Positions 1-9,080 of a DNA stretch of 64,000 nt are shown piece by piece. The stretch is from Haloprofundus marisrubri. GTDB lineage: Archaea > Halobacteriota > Halobacteria > Halobacteriales > Haloferacaceae. Location: positions 776,970-840,969 of the forward strand of contig NZ_LOPU01000029.1 in the NCBI RefSeq assembly GCF_001469955.1, written 5' to 3'. The notes under the pieces are model-generated. The model saw only the letters and a program-made list of their open reading frames with translations. It had not been told where the DNA came from and did no database searches. Position numbers and translations under genes: made by a program. Within the stretch, counting starts at the first letter, position 1. The number at the start of each line of letters is the position of its first letter.

Positions 1-1266
1 CACGAGCGCTTCGGCACGCCGTACCGCTCTATCGCCGTCACGGGCGGGTTCATTCTGGTCTTCATCGTCGTCGCGCCAATCGACACGTTGGCGACGATGG
101 GCAGCGTGCTCCACCTCGTCATCTACGGACTGTTGAACATCGCGCTCATCGTGATGCGTGAAGCCGACGTCGAGGAGTACGACCCGTCCTACACCGTGCC
201 GTTCTACCCGGTGACGCCCATCGTCGGTTCGATTCTCTCGTTCGCACTCATCGCCTTTATCGAACCGCGAGTCACTATCGCGTTCAGCGCGGCGTTCGTC
301 GCGTTCGCAGTCCTCTGGTACCTGTTCTACGCACGCTCGCGGACCACGAAACAGGGCGTCCTCAGCGACTACATCCTCAGTCGTGCCGACCGGATGCCCG
401 AACCGGCCGTCTCCGCCGCCACGACGGTCAAACCCGACGGCGGTCAGTACCGCGTGATGGTACCACTCGCAAATCCCGAGAACCAGACGGACCTCATCAC
501 GCTCGCAAGCGCCATCGCCAAACAGGAAAGCGGCACCGTCGTCGCCGTCAACATCCAGCAGGTGCCCGACCAGACCTCCTTGGAGGCCGCTCGTCGGCAA
601 GGCGACTACGACGCGGCCCACCGACTGCTCGAACGCGCCCGCGACGACGCCGAGACGTTCGACGTGCCCGTGGAGACGCACACGATTCTCTCGCACCGAA
701 CGTTCGAGGAAGTGTTCGACGCCGCGCGGACGTACGACGCCGACCTGACGGTCATGGGCTGGGGGCCGGACGCCCACGGGTCGCCGGGGCGCGCAGAGAG
801 CGCAATCGACGAACTCGCCAGTTCGCTCCCGTGTGACTTCCTCGTGCTCAGAGACCGCGGGTTCGACGCCTCGCGCATTCTCGTTCCCACCGCGGGTGGC
901 CCGGACTCGGACCTCTCGGCGGCCATCGCCAAGTTGCTCCGCGCGGAGTACGGGTCGACGGTGACGCTTCTACACGTCGCCGACGACGAGTCGGAGGGAC
1001 GTGAGTTCCTCGAAGGCTGGGCCGACAACCACGGACTCGGCGACGCCGAACTGGTCGTCGAATCCGGCGACGTCGAAGCGGCCATCGAAAGCCACGCGAG
1101 AGACGCGACGATGCTCGTCGTCGGTGCGACCGAACGCGGCCTGCTCTCGCGGTTGTTCACCGACAGCCTCGTGTTGAACGTCGTCGAAGACGTCGACTGC
1201 TCGGTGTTGCTCGCCGAGAAAAAGCGGAAGCGGACGCTGCGCGAGCGGTTGTTCGGTAGCAACTGA
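1..1266 (+). CDS. APC-type amino acid permease with C-terminal UspA domains (5' truncated)
   Basis: The reading frame is open from the first base, so the start lies left of the window. The first roughly 130 residues visible here are the last membrane helices of an amino acid/polyamine/organocation (APC) permease, including the conserved HERFGTPYRS loop. Two universal stress protein (UspA) domains follow: one from about residue 145 (YRVMVPLAN) and one from about 290 (ILVPTAGGPDSDL), the second with a nucleotide-binding-like VVGATERG segment. Permease-UspA fusions are common in haloarchaea and are thought to sense energy or nucleotide state. The protein ends in a basic tail (KKRKRTLRERLFGSN). 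Substrate cannot be read from this part. Confidence 0.9.
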   Translation, partial: HERFGTPYRSIAVTGGFILVFIVVAPIDTLATMGSVLHLVIYGLLNIALIVMREADVEEYDPSYTVPFYPVTPIVGSILSFALIAFIEPRVTIAFSAAFVAFAVLWYLFYARSRTTKQGVLSDYILSRADRMPEPAVSAATTVKPDGGQYRVMVPLANPENQTDLITLASAIAKQESGTVVAVNIQQVPDQTSLEAARRQGDYDAAHRLLERARDDAETFDVPVETHTILSHRTFEEVFDAARTYDADLTVMGWGPDAHGSPGRAESAIDELASSLPCDFLVLRDRGFDASRILVPTAGGPDSDLSAAIAKLLRAEYGSTVTLLHVADDESEGREFLEGWADNHGLGDAELVVESGDVEAAIESHARDATMLVVGATERGLLSRLFTDSLVLNVVEDVDCSVLLAEKKRKRTLRERLFGSN

Positions 1267-1322
1267 GCGCCGTCCGGACGGCGAAAAATCGATTTTCGTT
1301 CTCAGTTCTCAGTTCTCAGTTC

Positions 1323-2264
1323 TCAGTTCCCGCTGACCGACGGGTCCGTCAAATCCGCTTCCATCACGAAGTCCGGTTCGTCGGAGACGCCCGTACGGGC
1401 ATAGGCGGTGTCGCTCACCCAGCGAACGCCCTCCGGAATCAACACCCGAACCTTGTCGGCGTCGACGCCCGCGGCGTCGCGGGCAATCGCTCGGTACAAC
1501 GAGTCGGCCGCCTCGTGGTCGGCCCACGCGCCGACGGCGTACTCCGCCCATCTCTCCTCTTTTCCCTCGTCGTTCGCCCGGTCGTACGTCCGGTTTCGGA
1601 AAGTGAAGCCACGAGTGCCGTTCTCGCTGGCGACGAACAGACGGCCGTCGTCGGCCGCCGTTCGGAGTTGTTCGCGAGTCAGTTCCGACACCGCCCACGA
1701 CTCCTCGGCGTCGAGTGCGAGGCCCTTCAAGTCCGCACGGGCGTCGCTTCCGGTCCAAAACGACCACGCGGCGTCCGCCTCCGCGGTGATGGAGAGGTCG
1801 GGTTCGGCGTCGGCGTCCGGCGTCGGCATCCCCCAGCGAAACTCCGTACAGGGGCCGAATCCGGTCGCGCGCGACTGCCCCAGACCCGCCACGTTCCACG
1901 AAAACACCATGTTGCGGGCGACGGTCGCACCGCGCTCTCTCGCCCACGCGAACAGCGCCTTCGAGAGGTGCATCGACGCCCCTTCTCCGCGGTAGTCGGG
2001 GTTGACGCGCATCCCCTGCGCCCACGCCTCGTACTCCGAGAGCAGGACGCCTTGGCAGATACCGGCGAGTTCCTCGGACGGGTTTTTCTCGTCTCCTTCG
2101 GCGTCGAGGACGAACGTCCGCTGGTCGTCGCCGTCGCCGGCAATCCACTCGTGGTAGATATGTGGGATGTAGTCCGACCCGCCACGGTCTGCCCACGTCT
2201 CGCTCGTAAAGTCGACGACTGCGTCGTGGTCTTCGGGGCGTGCCTGTCGGACCGTCAGGTCCAC
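1323..2264 (-). CDS. GNAT family N-acetyltransferase
   Basis: The protein starts VDLTVRQARPEDHDAVVDF, a typical first strand and helix of the GNAT fold. The acetyl-CoA pyrophosphate loop is DYRGEGASMHL (R-x-x-G-x-G/A type). The C-terminal half is less conserved and may be a degenerate second GNAT copy. A GTG start at 2264 is chosen because upstream codons encode arginine-rich shadow sequence and because this GTG overlaps the last 10 nt of gatD, implying translational coupling. Substrate unknown; acetylation of an amine is the family activity. Confidence 0.85.
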   Translation of the reverse strand: MDLTVRQARPEDHDAVVDFTSETWADRGGSDYIPHIYHEWIAGDGDDQRTFVLDAEGDEKNPSEELAGICQGVLLSEYEAWAQGMRVNPDYRGEGASMHLSKALFAWARERGATVARNMVFSWNVAGLGQSRATGFGPCTEFRWGMPTPDADAEPDLSITAEADAAWSFWTGSDARADLKGLALDAEESWAVSELTREQLRTAADDGRLFVASENGTRGFTFRNRTYDRANDEGKEERWAEYAVGAWADHEAADSLYRAIARDAAGVDADKVRVLIPEGVRWVSDTAYARTGVSDEPDFVMEADLTDPSVSGN

Positions 2265-3502
2265 GGCTTGGACTCCTCCTGCAGTTCGCCGACGAGGTTC
2301 CGGCCCATCGCGTCGGCGGGGTCGCCGAGGTTCGAGAGCGCCCACATCAGTTTCACCTTCGCCGTGCCGGGGAGCGTGTCGCCCGCTTCGACGACACCCG
2401 CGTCCAACAGGTCGCGGCCGGTGTCGTAGACGCGGTCACAGACGCGCCCGGAGATGCACTGACTGGTCATCACGACGGTCGTTCCGTCGTCGACCAACTC
2501 CTCGACTCGTGGAATGAGGTCGGTGTGGACGTGGCCGAGACCGGTTCCCTCGATGACGACGCCGGACTTCCCGTCGAGATAGTCCAGCGCCGCGGGGTCC
2601 ATGCCCGGCGTGAACTTCACGAGTTCGACTTCGCCGTCGATGTCGGCTGCGAGGTCGAGTTCGACCGCACCACGCTCGGCGTGGTCGCGGCGGAACGTGA
2701 CTTCCTCGGCGTCGTAGTCGACTTCGCCGAGTGGTTTCGCGCCGACCGTCTCGAACGCGTCGCGCCGCGAGGTGTGGTTCTTGCGGACGCGCGTGCCGCG
2801 ATGGAGCGCACAGACGTCGTCGCTCTCGGTGCCGTGCATGCAGACCATGACCTCGGCGGCGTCGGATTTGGCCGCTTCGACGGCGCAGACGGCGTTCATC
2901 ACGTTGTCCGAGGAGGGGCGGTCCGCCGAGCGCTGACTGCCGGTGAAGACGATTGGAACCGGCGTGTCTAGCATGAACGACAGCGCCGACGCCGAGAACT
3001 GCATCGTGTCGGTGCCGTGCATGACGACGACGCCGTCCGCGCCCGCATCGATTTCTTCGTAGACTGCCTGTGCGAGGTCTCTCCAGACGTCGGGCGTCAT
3101 GTTCTCCGAGAGGATGTTGGCGACGACGCGGCCGCGGTAGTTCGCCCGCCCCGCGAGGTCCGGCACCGCGCGAAGCACGTCCTCGGCGTCGAACTGGGCG
3201 GTGACCGCGCCAGTTCGGTAGTCGACGGTGGAGGCGATGGTGCCGCCGGTGGAGATGAGCGAAATCGTCGGGAGGTCGTCGTCGAACTCGATTTCGGAGC
3301 TCTCGCCCTCGTCTGACTGCGTCTCACCGACGTCGTACACGTCGGTTTCGAGGACGTCTATCTCGGCGTCCTCGCGTTCGATGCCGACGTTGTAGCCGCC
3401 ATCGAGTTTGACGACGAGATGGTCCGCCGTCGTCGACGGCATCAACACGCCCTCGTTCGTGACGCCTCCGCGTTCGACGCGGATGCGGTCGCCTGCGTTC
3501 AT
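2255..3502 (-). CDS. gatD: Glu-tRNA(Gln) amidotransferase subunit D
   Basis: GatD is the asparaginase-like subunit of the archaeal GatDE complex. It releases ammonia from glutamine or asparagine so that GatE can convert Glu-tRNA(Gln) to Gln-tRNA(Gln). A short N-terminal beta domain (MNAGDRIRVERGG, about 75 residues) precedes the asparaginase fold. The catalytic elements are visible: STGGTIAS (first Thr), MHGTDTM (Thr-Asp pair) and RVRKNHTSRRDAF (Lys). At 415 residues the length fits the family. The ATG at 3502 is chosen because the 82 codons upstream encode non-archaeal-like arginine-rich sequence. gatE is not in the window. The gene is followed directly by the overlapping GNAT gene. Confidence 0.96.
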   Translation of the reverse strand: MNAGDRIRVERGGVTNEGVLMPSTTADHLVVKLDGGYNVGIEREDAEIDVLETDVYDVGETQSDEGESSEIEFDDDLPTISLISTGGTIASTVDYRTGAVTAQFDAEDVLRAVPDLAGRANYRGRVVANILSENMTPDVWRDLAQAVYEEIDAGADGVVVMHGTDTMQFSASALSFMLDTPVPIVFTGSQRSADRPSSDNVMNAVCAVEAAKSDAAEVMVCMHGTESDDVCALHRGTRVRKNHTSRRDAFETVGAKPLGEVDYDAEEVTFRRDHAERGAVELDLAADIDGEVELVKFTPGMDPAALDYLDGKSGVVIEGTGLGHVHTDLIPRVEELVDDGTTVVMTSQCISGRVCDRVYDTGRDLLDAGVVEAGDTLPGTAKVKLMWALSNLGDPADAMGRNLVGELQEESKPWT

Positions 3503-3648
3503 GGTCGCGGATACCCTCGCGGCGGACTTGAATCCACTCGTTCGCCGGCGGTTCGTCGACGGCCGCATCCGGACGCATCTGTGCGCGCGTAGCACCATCA
3601 AAGCACTATCGACCGAACCGTTTTGTGTCGAGAGTCTGAGTAGCGCGT

Positions 3649-4014
3649 GTGAACGACAACGAACGTATCGTCGCCGTCGTGGTGGCGCTGAACACACCGA
3701 TAGCGGCTCAGTATACGGTCGACGCGGCCGGATATTCGCTCGGGGCAACGGCGTGGAGCGCGCTGTTTTTCGCCGGTGCGGCTGTCGCTGCCGGCGTCAT
3801 GTGGCTCGACGGTCGCAAGTACGGTACGTACGGACTCGCGCTGTTGGCACCGGTTGCGCCGTTGTTTCTCCTAGCCGGGGGCGAAGCGAGTACCTCGGTT
3901 TTCCTCGCCTGCATGGGACTGCTCGGGCTCGGACTCTCACTCGTCTGTTACGACTCGTATCGTCTCGTGCAGCGAAAACAGAAGCGTACGGTGACTCCGC
4001 CAGCGACACGGTAA
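3649..4014 (+). CDS. small multi-pass membrane protein
   Basis: A 121-residue protein starting at a GTG. It has three to four hydrophobic segments (about residues 7-20, 30-52, 58-78 and 83-102) and a basic C-terminal tail (RLVQRKQKRTVTPP) that would be cytoplasmic. No motif gives a function. It is divergent from gatD, and the 146-bp gap between them holds both promoters. Codon use matches the neighbours. Confidence 0.72.
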   Translation: MNDNERIVAVVVALNTPIAAQYTVDAAGYSLGATAWSALFFAGAAVAAGVMWLDGRKYGTYGLALLAPVAPLFLLAGGEASTSVFLACMGLLGLGLSLVCYDSYRLVQRKQKRTVTPPATR

Positions 4015-4105
4015 TCGCCGAACACAGCTCCGCCCCGCTCCGCCCTGCTCGCAACGCGTCAGAACGAGCACAAGAGTGATACCGAAAGCGCACCCATCGT
4101 CTGGT

Positions 4106-4549
4106 ATGTCCTCGCACACGAATCCGTCCTCCTCCGATAGCGACGACTCCTCGGGTCGACTCGGCCGACTGTTTGCGCCGAAAGCGTTCCTGCTCGCACT
4201 CGCACTCTCGTTCGTCGGCGTGTTCCTCGGCGGTCTCGTCCCGTTCGTCGGCGCGATACCCGGCGTCTCGCTCATTCTTCGGGCGCTCGGACTGTTCGCC
4301 GCGGCGTTCGTCGTCGGCCTCGTCGCCGACGAACCGCGCTACGTCGAAGTCGCACTGGCCGGCGCACTCGTCGGCGTGTTCAGCGTTCTCCTCTCGACGC
4401 TCGGCGCGTTCCTGCCCGTCGCGGTGAACGTCGTCTCGGAGTACGGCGTCCAACTCGGCGGCGTGGGTGCGGCCGTTGGTGCATCGGTCACACTCGTTGG
4501 CCACTACTTCGGCCGCGACCTACGTGACGGCGTCACGCGGGAAATCTGA
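4106..4549 (+). CDS. membrane protein of unknown function
   Basis: A 147-residue protein. A Ser/Asp-rich soluble N-terminus (MSSHTNPSSSDSDDSSG) is followed by about four membrane segments rich in Gly, Val and Leu. The ATG at 4106 is preferred over an upstream in-frame ATG because haloarchaeal proteins of this type begin with such acidic serine-rich sequence. It stands alone between two differently oriented genes. Function is not recognisable. Confidence 0.75.
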   Translation: MSSHTNPSSSDSDDSSGRLGRLFAPKAFLLALALSFVGVFLGGLVPFVGAIPGVSLILRALGLFAAAFVVGLVADEPRYVEVALAGALVGVFSVLLSTLGAFLPVAVNVVSEYGVQLGGVGAAVGASVTLVGHYFGRDLRDGVTREI

Positions 4550-4617
4550 GGCCAGTTGAAATATCGGCAGAGCAGAGACGAGTCGGGCCGCACGCTCGCC
4601 GAACAGTTACCGAGTAG

Positions 4618-5274
4618 TCACCGAACGGTCCACTGGTCGTCGGTCCGCGTGAGCAGTCCGCGCTCGTACAGACCGTCCAACACCTGTTCGACGACTTCCG
4701 GCGGCGCACCGACTTCCTTTGCGACGGCGAGCGTGTTCGTCGCGCCGCCGGCGACGGCCGCGAGCACTTTCGCGTAGAACCGGCTGTCGGCGTCGGTTCC
4801 GATGCGGTCGTTCAACCGGTCGAGTACGTCGGTCATCCGCCCGTGAACCCACCGCTGGGCGAGCGAGAGTTCGTTTTCGATGCTTTCGAGGCGGCCGAAC
4901 TCCCGCGCCAGCGATTCGAGGTCGTCACCGTTCTGTCTGGGTTCGGCGTCGATGCTCAGATGCGAGCACCGACCGGTGAGTTCGAGCGTCGGACTCGCCG
5001 GATACGCGCTCTTCGTGCCGAACCCGTACGGCGAGACGTTCACTTCCAGTCTGACGTTCTGGGCGATGTTGAAGTACTTGCGACGCTGGTCGTCGGTTCG
5101 GCTCTCGACGAGGCCCGCCTCCTCCAGTTTGCGAAGGTGGTCGATGACGGCCTTCGGACTGACGTTGAGGTACTCGGATATCTCGGTCACGTAGCAGGGC
5201 TTGTGCGAGAGCAGACGGAGGATACGCCGCCGGTTCTCGTTGCCGAGAAGGTCCAGAAGTACCGCAGAGTCCAT
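4618..5274 (-). CDS. ArsR-like winged-helix transcriptional regulator
   Basis: The N-terminal 80 residues form a winged helix: LLGNENRRRILRLLSHKPCYVTEIS, then the recognition helix region NVSPKAVIDHLRKLEEAGLV. The middle contains a conserved haloarchaeal segment (VSPYGFGTKSAYP). The C-terminal third looks like a second small winged helix (NTLAVAKEVGAPPEVVEQVL...GLL). The ATG at 5274 places the HTH at the N-terminus as in the family. No metal-binding Cys cluster as in classic ArsR is present, so the signal sensed is unknown. Target genes cannot be inferred from the context. Confidence 0.88.
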   Translation of the reverse strand: MDSAVLLDLLGNENRRRILRLLSHKPCYVTEISEYLNVSPKAVIDHLRKLEEAGLVESRTDDQRRKYFNIAQNVRLEVNVSPYGFGTKSAYPASPTLELTGRCSHLSIDAEPRQNGDDLESLAREFGRLESIENELSLAQRWVHGRMTDVLDRLNDRIGTDADSRFYAKVLAAVAGGATNTLAVAKEVGAPPEVVEQVLDGLYERGLLTRTDDQWTVR

Positions 5275-5374
5275 GACATCAGGTAAGCCGTCAGAACTGA
5301 AAAGGCTGACTCCCGTCGGAGACGCCCGTGTCGTCTGTCGACTCGTCGAATCGTGAGTGCCGTTTCGCGCCGGG

Positions 5375-6196
5375 TTACGAGCGGAGTCCTCGGACGTCCT
5401 CTTTTCCGGGCGCTTCACCGCTGGAGTGGGTTGTCTCTGTCGTGAGCCCTCTCTCGGGGTGAGATTCGCTGGACGGGTCACTCCCTCCGTCCGTCGAGTC
5501 GGCATCGCTCACGCCGCTACTCGTCTCCTCGGTTCCGTCGGCATCGAACGTCTCCGCATCTTCACCCACCGACTCGACGCTAACGTGGACGAACTCCAGA
5601 CTGTTGGCGGTGTCGTCGGGTTCTGTGGTGCCGTCGCTTCCACCGGTGTTGTTGGCGCGGTTCGCCGCTGTTCCGAGCGGTGGCGTCGTTCCCGCAGGAC
5701 CGGCGACGTTCGCGTGCGTCTCCCGGGTTTCGGTTCGGAGCGTGGCGAGGCGACTGGTGTTCGCGTCGACCTGTCGGGCGGCGGCCTCCGTCGCGTCGAT
5801 AGAGAGCGCCAGCGCCGACAGTTCGCCGTCGAGTTGGCCGAGGCGACCGTAGTACTGTGGGCCGGAGATGCTGTCGTTCTCGGCGGCCGCTGCCAGCGCG
5901 GCGCGGCGTTGCCGTAGGTCGGCCAGTTCGACTTCGAGACGGTCGATTCGACGTTCGACGGCCGCTTTGTCGCCGTTTCGCTCGAAACTCGCTTCCCACT
6001 TTTCGGTAGCGACGACACCGCGGGTCTCGGCGGCAGTCGACTGGACGAACGTCGTCACGTCGTCGCCGAGTCGACGCTCGCTGGTGTCGACCTGCGATTC
6101 GGCGTCGGGCGTCGACGCTGGAACCGCCGCAGCGGCGGCAGGGATGGTCGAAACGACGACGAACACCGCGACGAGGAGGGCGGAGACGGTCTTCAT
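5375..6196 (-). CDS. secreted coiled-coil protein
   Basis: A 273-residue protein with a clear Sec-type signal peptide (MKTVSALLVAVFVVVSTIPA, cleavage in the Ala-rich stretch near residue 24). The middle (about 60-150) is a heptad-like coiled coil rich in Glu, Arg and Leu (RRIDRLEVELADLRQRRAAL). The C-terminal 100 residues are low-complexity, rich in Thr, Ser, Asp and Glu, as in cell-surface-exposed haloarchaeal proteins. Proteins of this layout are a conserved haloarchaeal family without known function. Confidence 0.8.
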   Translation of the reverse strand: MKTVSALLVAVFVVVSTIPAAAAAVPASTPDAESQVDTSERRLGDDVTTFVQSTAAETRGVVATEKWEASFERNGDKAAVERRIDRLEVELADLRQRRAALAAAAENDSISGPQYYGRLGQLDGELSALALSIDATEAAARQVDANTSRLATLRTETRETHANVAGPAGTTPPLGTAANRANNTGGSDGTTEPDDTANSLEFVHVSVESVGEDAETFDADGTEETSSGVSDADSTDGGSDPSSESHPERGLTTETTHSSGEAPGKEDVRGLRS

Positions 6197-6342
6197 CGAT
6201 TGCTCAGACCCCACGCGTGTGCATAAACAGGAAGCTCTGTTCGTTTCGTTCACCGTCGGGTTCGTTCTGTTCAGTGTGTTTCGAACCAGTACGGCTGAGT
6301 CTGAGTCGGCCTGCAACAGTGTAACCGGAGCGTAATTCCCTC

Positions 6343-6996
6343 TTACTCCCGGACGGTCGGGTCTCCGTACCGGTCCAGCAGAAGCGCCGCCACACCGACC
6401 GAGACGACCGAAATCGCCACGCTCGCAACCGTAAGCGTCAGCCCAGGTGTGTATCGGAGCGGCGGATGGTAGCCGAACAGGTAATCGAACACGTCGTTCG
6501 CAAACGCCAACACGAGTGCGAACGCCAGCGCACCGCGGGTGGTCGCGCCGATGCGAGCGATGAGTACCGCCTCGACGACGAACCCGAAGTGCGTGATGAG
6601 GATGCCCCAGTAGCTCCACAGCGACGAGAGACCGAACCCGAAGTAGAGGTCGGGCCGTAGATTCAACGCGACGGCCGTCCAGAGGCCGAACTTTACGAGC
6701 CAAACGACCGACAGCGTGTGGAGATACACCAGCGGGCGGTTCAGCGGCGCGTCGTCGAGCGCCCGGCCGAGATTCGGCAACAGCGTCGCCAAAGAGAGCG
6801 TCCCGAGCGCCAGTGCAGTCGGCGAGTCGCCGTATAACGGCCACAGAAACGTCGATATCGCGGGCATCGTCTCGACGTAGTAGCGCACGCCGACGAGAAA
6901 CGCCGCCGCGTTGACGACGAGCAACCAGACGAGACTCGGACCGTTACCGAGGTAGTACTCGACGTACCGGTCCGGGATGAGACGCGCAGCCGCCAT
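6343..6996 (-). CDS. DUF1405 family membrane protein
   Basis: A 217-residue integral membrane protein with five to six helices. The hallmarks of the DUF1405 family are visible: an N-terminal YYVETMPA after the first helix, LWPLYGDSP, and FGLWTAVALNL followed later by HFGFVVEAVL. The ATG at 6996 is chosen because it begins the conserved part; the 32 codons upstream overlap the divergent peptidase region. Function is unknown in the family. Confidence 0.85.
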   Translation of the reverse strand: MAAARLIPDRYVEYYLGNGPSLVWLLVVNAAAFLVGVRYYVETMPAISTFLWPLYGDSPTALALGTLSLATLLPNLGRALDDAPLNRPLVYLHTLSVVWLVKFGLWTAVALNLRPDLYFGFGLSSLWSYWGILITHFGFVVEAVLIARIGATTRGALAFALVLAFANDVFDYLFGYHPPLRYTPGLTLTVASVAISVVSVGVAALLLDRYGDPTVRE

Positions 6997-7165
6997 TCGC
7001 CGGAGAGACGGGCGGTTCGGGGTAAAAGCTGTCGAGACGACGGACGGCGACGTGACCCGAAGCGCTTGCCCGCCGCTACGTCCGGACCACACTGTCCCAT
7101 CTCCACAGCTGCCCCCGACTTTCCGCTATCCGGAACTATACCCGACGACCCACAGACCCTCTGGT

Positions 7166-9070
7166 ATGTATCGACGTGACATCCGTGACACCCGCTACGA
7201 CACGCTGTTGGCCGACCTCGCGTCGGTCGACTCGGTCGTTCAAGCCGTCCCGTCGCCGACTGACGACCGCATCGCGTACGCGAAGAACCGCGAAGGACAG
7301 ACCGACCTCTGGTTGCTCGACGACGAGGCCACGAGCGACGTACGCCTCACGAGCGAGGGCGTCGTCGCCGTCCGGTACGGCCGCGGCGACCCGCGCTGGT
7401 TCGATTTCAGTCCGGACGGAACCGAACTCGCCTACCTCTCCGCGTCGGGGTCGCTCTCCGTGGTCGACCTCCAAACCGGCGAGAAGCGGGCACTCGTCGG
7501 CGACGACGCCGCGGACCTCGGTCTCTCGTGGAGCGACGACGGCAGCGAACTCGCCGTCGTCGCCAACCGCCGCTCGCGCGCGACACTCGGCGTCGTCGCT
7601 GCCGACGGCAGTCGCCTCGACAGCCTCCGCGACGACGCGTATCTCTACGCGGACCCGCAGTTCGCCGGCGACGACGTGTACGCGATTCGCGCGCCGCACC
7701 GGAGTCTGTTCGACGACGAAGCGACACTCGTCCGCGTCGCCCGCGGCGACGTCGGCGGTGACCCCGAGGGCGACGCGATATTCGCCGAATCGGACGTTCG
7801 CGCCGCCTCGCCACGTCCGCGGCCCGGAGCGGAGGAGGAAATCGCGTTCGTCCACGACGGGAGCGGATTCGACGCCGTCTATTTGGCGACGAGCGATGGC
7901 AACGCCGGCGGCGACGGCGATGACGACGGCGGCAACGGCGACTGGCACATCGAACCCCTCTTCGCCGAAGACGGTGCGGAAGTCGCCGCGCCGTCGTGGC
8001 ACCCGGACGGTGACCGACTCGCCGTCACGGTGACGAGAGACGCCGAAGCACACGTCTGGACGCTCGAACTCGACGGCTCCGAAGTCGTCGAGAGAGAACA
8101 ACTCACCGAAGGCAAGGAGACGCACACCGCGCCCGCGTGGGACGGCGACAGCGTGCTTTCGACGGCTGACTCGCCGACGACGCCGGCGGCGATTCGAGAC
8201 GTTTCGTCAGGCGAGCGGCGCTCACCGACTACGTTCGTCGGCCTCGAAGACCGGCTCTCGACTCCCGAACGACTCTCCTACGAATCGTCGGGCCGCGAGA
8301 TTCAAGCCGTCGTCTATCCGCCCGCCGACGACGCTGAATCCGATTCTGTTCCGCTTCTCGTGAAGGCTCACGGCGGGCCGACCTCCTACGACAAGTTCGC
8401 GTTCGACTACCGCGCGCAGTACTTCGTCGCCCTCGGCTACGCGGTGATTCTACCGAACTACCGCGGCTCCGACGCCTACGGCCGGGCGTTCAGAAACGCC
8501 AACGACCACGACTGGGGCGGCGGCGACTTGGACGACGTTATCAACGCCGCGGACGCCGTCGCCGACACCTACGACGCCGTCGACGGCGACAGAGCGGGTA
8601 TCTTCGGCGGCAGCGGCGGCGGCCTCATGACGGCCAACGCACTCGGGAACTCCGACCGATTTCGGGCGGGTGCGGCCTTTTACGGCGTCTACGACTACGA
8701 GTCGTTCGTCGACGACACCGACGACGTCGGCTGGCAACTGATGAAGCGCGAACTCGGCGACCTTGCGACGGACCTCGACAACTACCGCGCGGCGAGTCCG
8801 ATTCGCCACGTCGCCGACATCGACGCGCCGCTTCTCGTGCTTCACGGCGAAGACGACGCCCGCGTTCCAATCAGCCAGTCCGAGCAACTGGTCGACGAAC
8901 TCGAAGCCCACGGCAAACGCTACGAGTTCCGGCGCTACGACGGCGAACCGCACGGGTTCGGCCAACGCGAGAACGTCGTGGACGCGTACACGCGCGTGGC
9001 GGACTTGTTCGCCAAATACCTCCAGGTCGACCCCGACCGGGGGACGAGTCGGCCGCACCCGCCCGAATAA
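7166..9070 (+). CDS. S9 family prolyl oligopeptidase/acylaminoacyl peptidase
   Basis: A serine peptidase of 634 residues. The N-terminal half has WD40/beta-propeller-like repeats (RWFDFSPDGTELAYLS, GLSWSDDGSELAVVA, APSWHPDGDRLAV), which in this family restrict access to small peptides. The C-terminal alpha/beta hydrolase domain carries the catalytic triad: Ser483 in FGGSGGGL, Asp in LVLHGEDDARVP, and His in DGEPHGFG. The oxyanion region HGGPTSYD is present. The ATG at 7166 starts the conserved MYRRDIRDTRYDTLL. A Gly/Asp-rich loop (near 7900-7940) is a species-type insertion. Probably cytoplasmic: no signal peptide. Confidence 0.93.
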   Translation: MYRRDIRDTRYDTLLADLASVDSVVQAVPSPTDDRIAYAKNREGQTDLWLLDDEATSDVRLTSEGVVAVRYGRGDPRWFDFSPDGTELAYLSASGSLSVVDLQTGEKRALVGDDAADLGLSWSDDGSELAVVANRRSRATLGVVAADGSRLDSLRDDAYLYADPQFAGDDVYAIRAPHRSLFDDEATLVRVARGDVGGDPEGDAIFAESDVRAASPRPRPGAEEEIAFVHDGSGFDAVYLATSDGNAGGDGDDDGGNGDWHIEPLFAEDGAEVAAPSWHPDGDRLAVTVTRDAEAHVWTLELDGSEVVEREQLTEGKETHTAPAWDGDSVLSTADSPTTPAAIRDVSSGERRSPTTFVGLEDRLSTPERLSYESSGREIQAVVYPPADDAESDSVPLLVKAHGGPTSYDKFAFDYRAQYFVALGYAVILPNYRGSDAYGRAFRNANDHDWGGGDLDDVINAADAVADTYDAVDGDRAGIFGGSGGGLMTANALGNSDRFRAGAAFYGVYDYESFVDDTDDVGWQLMKRELGDLATDLDNYRAASPIRHVADIDAPLLVLHGEDDARVPISQSEQLVDELEAHGKRYEFRRYDGEPHGFGQRENVVDAYTRVADLFAKYLQVDPDRGTSRPHPPE

Positions 9071-9080
9071 GCCGCTTCGC

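Noticed and set aside
2240..2971. Plus-strand frame of 243 codons
   Set aside because: Antisense of gatD; gatD has all catalytic motifs.
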